NCBI GenBank assembly: GCA_003243255.1
Contig: QFQM01000277.1
Coordinates: forward strand, 1-5,280
Reading direction: 5' to 3'
DNA from: Flavobacterium psychrophilum
Lineage (GTDB): Bacteria; Bacteroidota; Bacteroidia; Flavobacteriales; Flavobacteriaceae
Length of the DNA: 5,280 bases
The notes under the pieces were generated by a model. The model had not been told where the DNA came from, made no database searches, and saw only the letters and a list, made by a program, of their open reading frames with translations. The stretch's first letter is position 1. The number at the start of each line of letters is the position of its first letter. This document shows, one piece after another, positions 5,269 to 5,280 of the stretch. The position numbers were made by a program, and so were the translations under genes.

Positions 5269-5280
5269 ATTCCTGCTCAA

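Noticed and set aside
1..5280. CRISPR array, insertion sequence, tRNA or phage genes
   Set aside because: No spaced repeats, transposase-like protein, cloverleaf or phage protein was seen on either strand.

Overview
The window looks like chromosomal DNA from a Bacteroidota bacterium, most likely of the Chitinophaga/Sphingobacteriales type. The basis is moderate G+C, genes mostly without strong Shine-Dalgarno sites, -7 elements resembling TAnnTTTG, and protein types common in that group: a SemiSWEET, a GSP39-like short-chain dehydrogenase, a YihY/BrkB membrane protein and many single-domain CheY-like receivers. This placement is inference; no rRNA or other marker gene is present.

Layout. Bases 1-78 hold the last 25 codons of a gene entering from the left, with a C-terminal motif like that of fatty acid hydroxylase/sterol desaturase proteins. 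A complete SemiSWEET sugar transporter follows at once (87-359), probably in the same transcript. After a 105-base gap with a possible promoter comes a complete NAD(P)-dependent short-chain dehydrogenase of the general-stress-protein-39 type (465-1355). Bases 1356-1636 are non-coding with three small inverted repeats. At 1637-1984 lies a collapsed remnant of a family-1-like glycoside hydrolase: two or three blocks of the parent protein joined in one frame with the intervening parts missing.

The middle is a receiver-domain cluster. A plus-strand CheY-like protein (2110-2508) faces two minus-strand receivers: an intact Rcp1-like one (3358-3810) and, downstream of it on the same strand, a broken one (2887-3250) with a one-base frameshift and no C-terminal third. 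No histidine kinase or output domain is in the window, so partners must be encoded elsewhere. A 483-base gap (3811-4293) then holds a notable nested hairpin with a direct repeat, and the window closes with a complete YihY/BrkB-family inner-membrane protein (4294-5268) that starts at GTG.

Overall this is accessory-type sequence: short genes, long gaps and two decaying genes in under 2 kb. The genes do not form an obvious single pathway. The common theme is stress and environmental response (GSP39-like dehydrogenase, receivers, sugar flux). I found no convincing undescribed system. The best leads are the decayed hydrolase, the receiver cluster with its frameshifted member, the nested hairpin near 4054-4086 and the unusual start region of the YihY gene.
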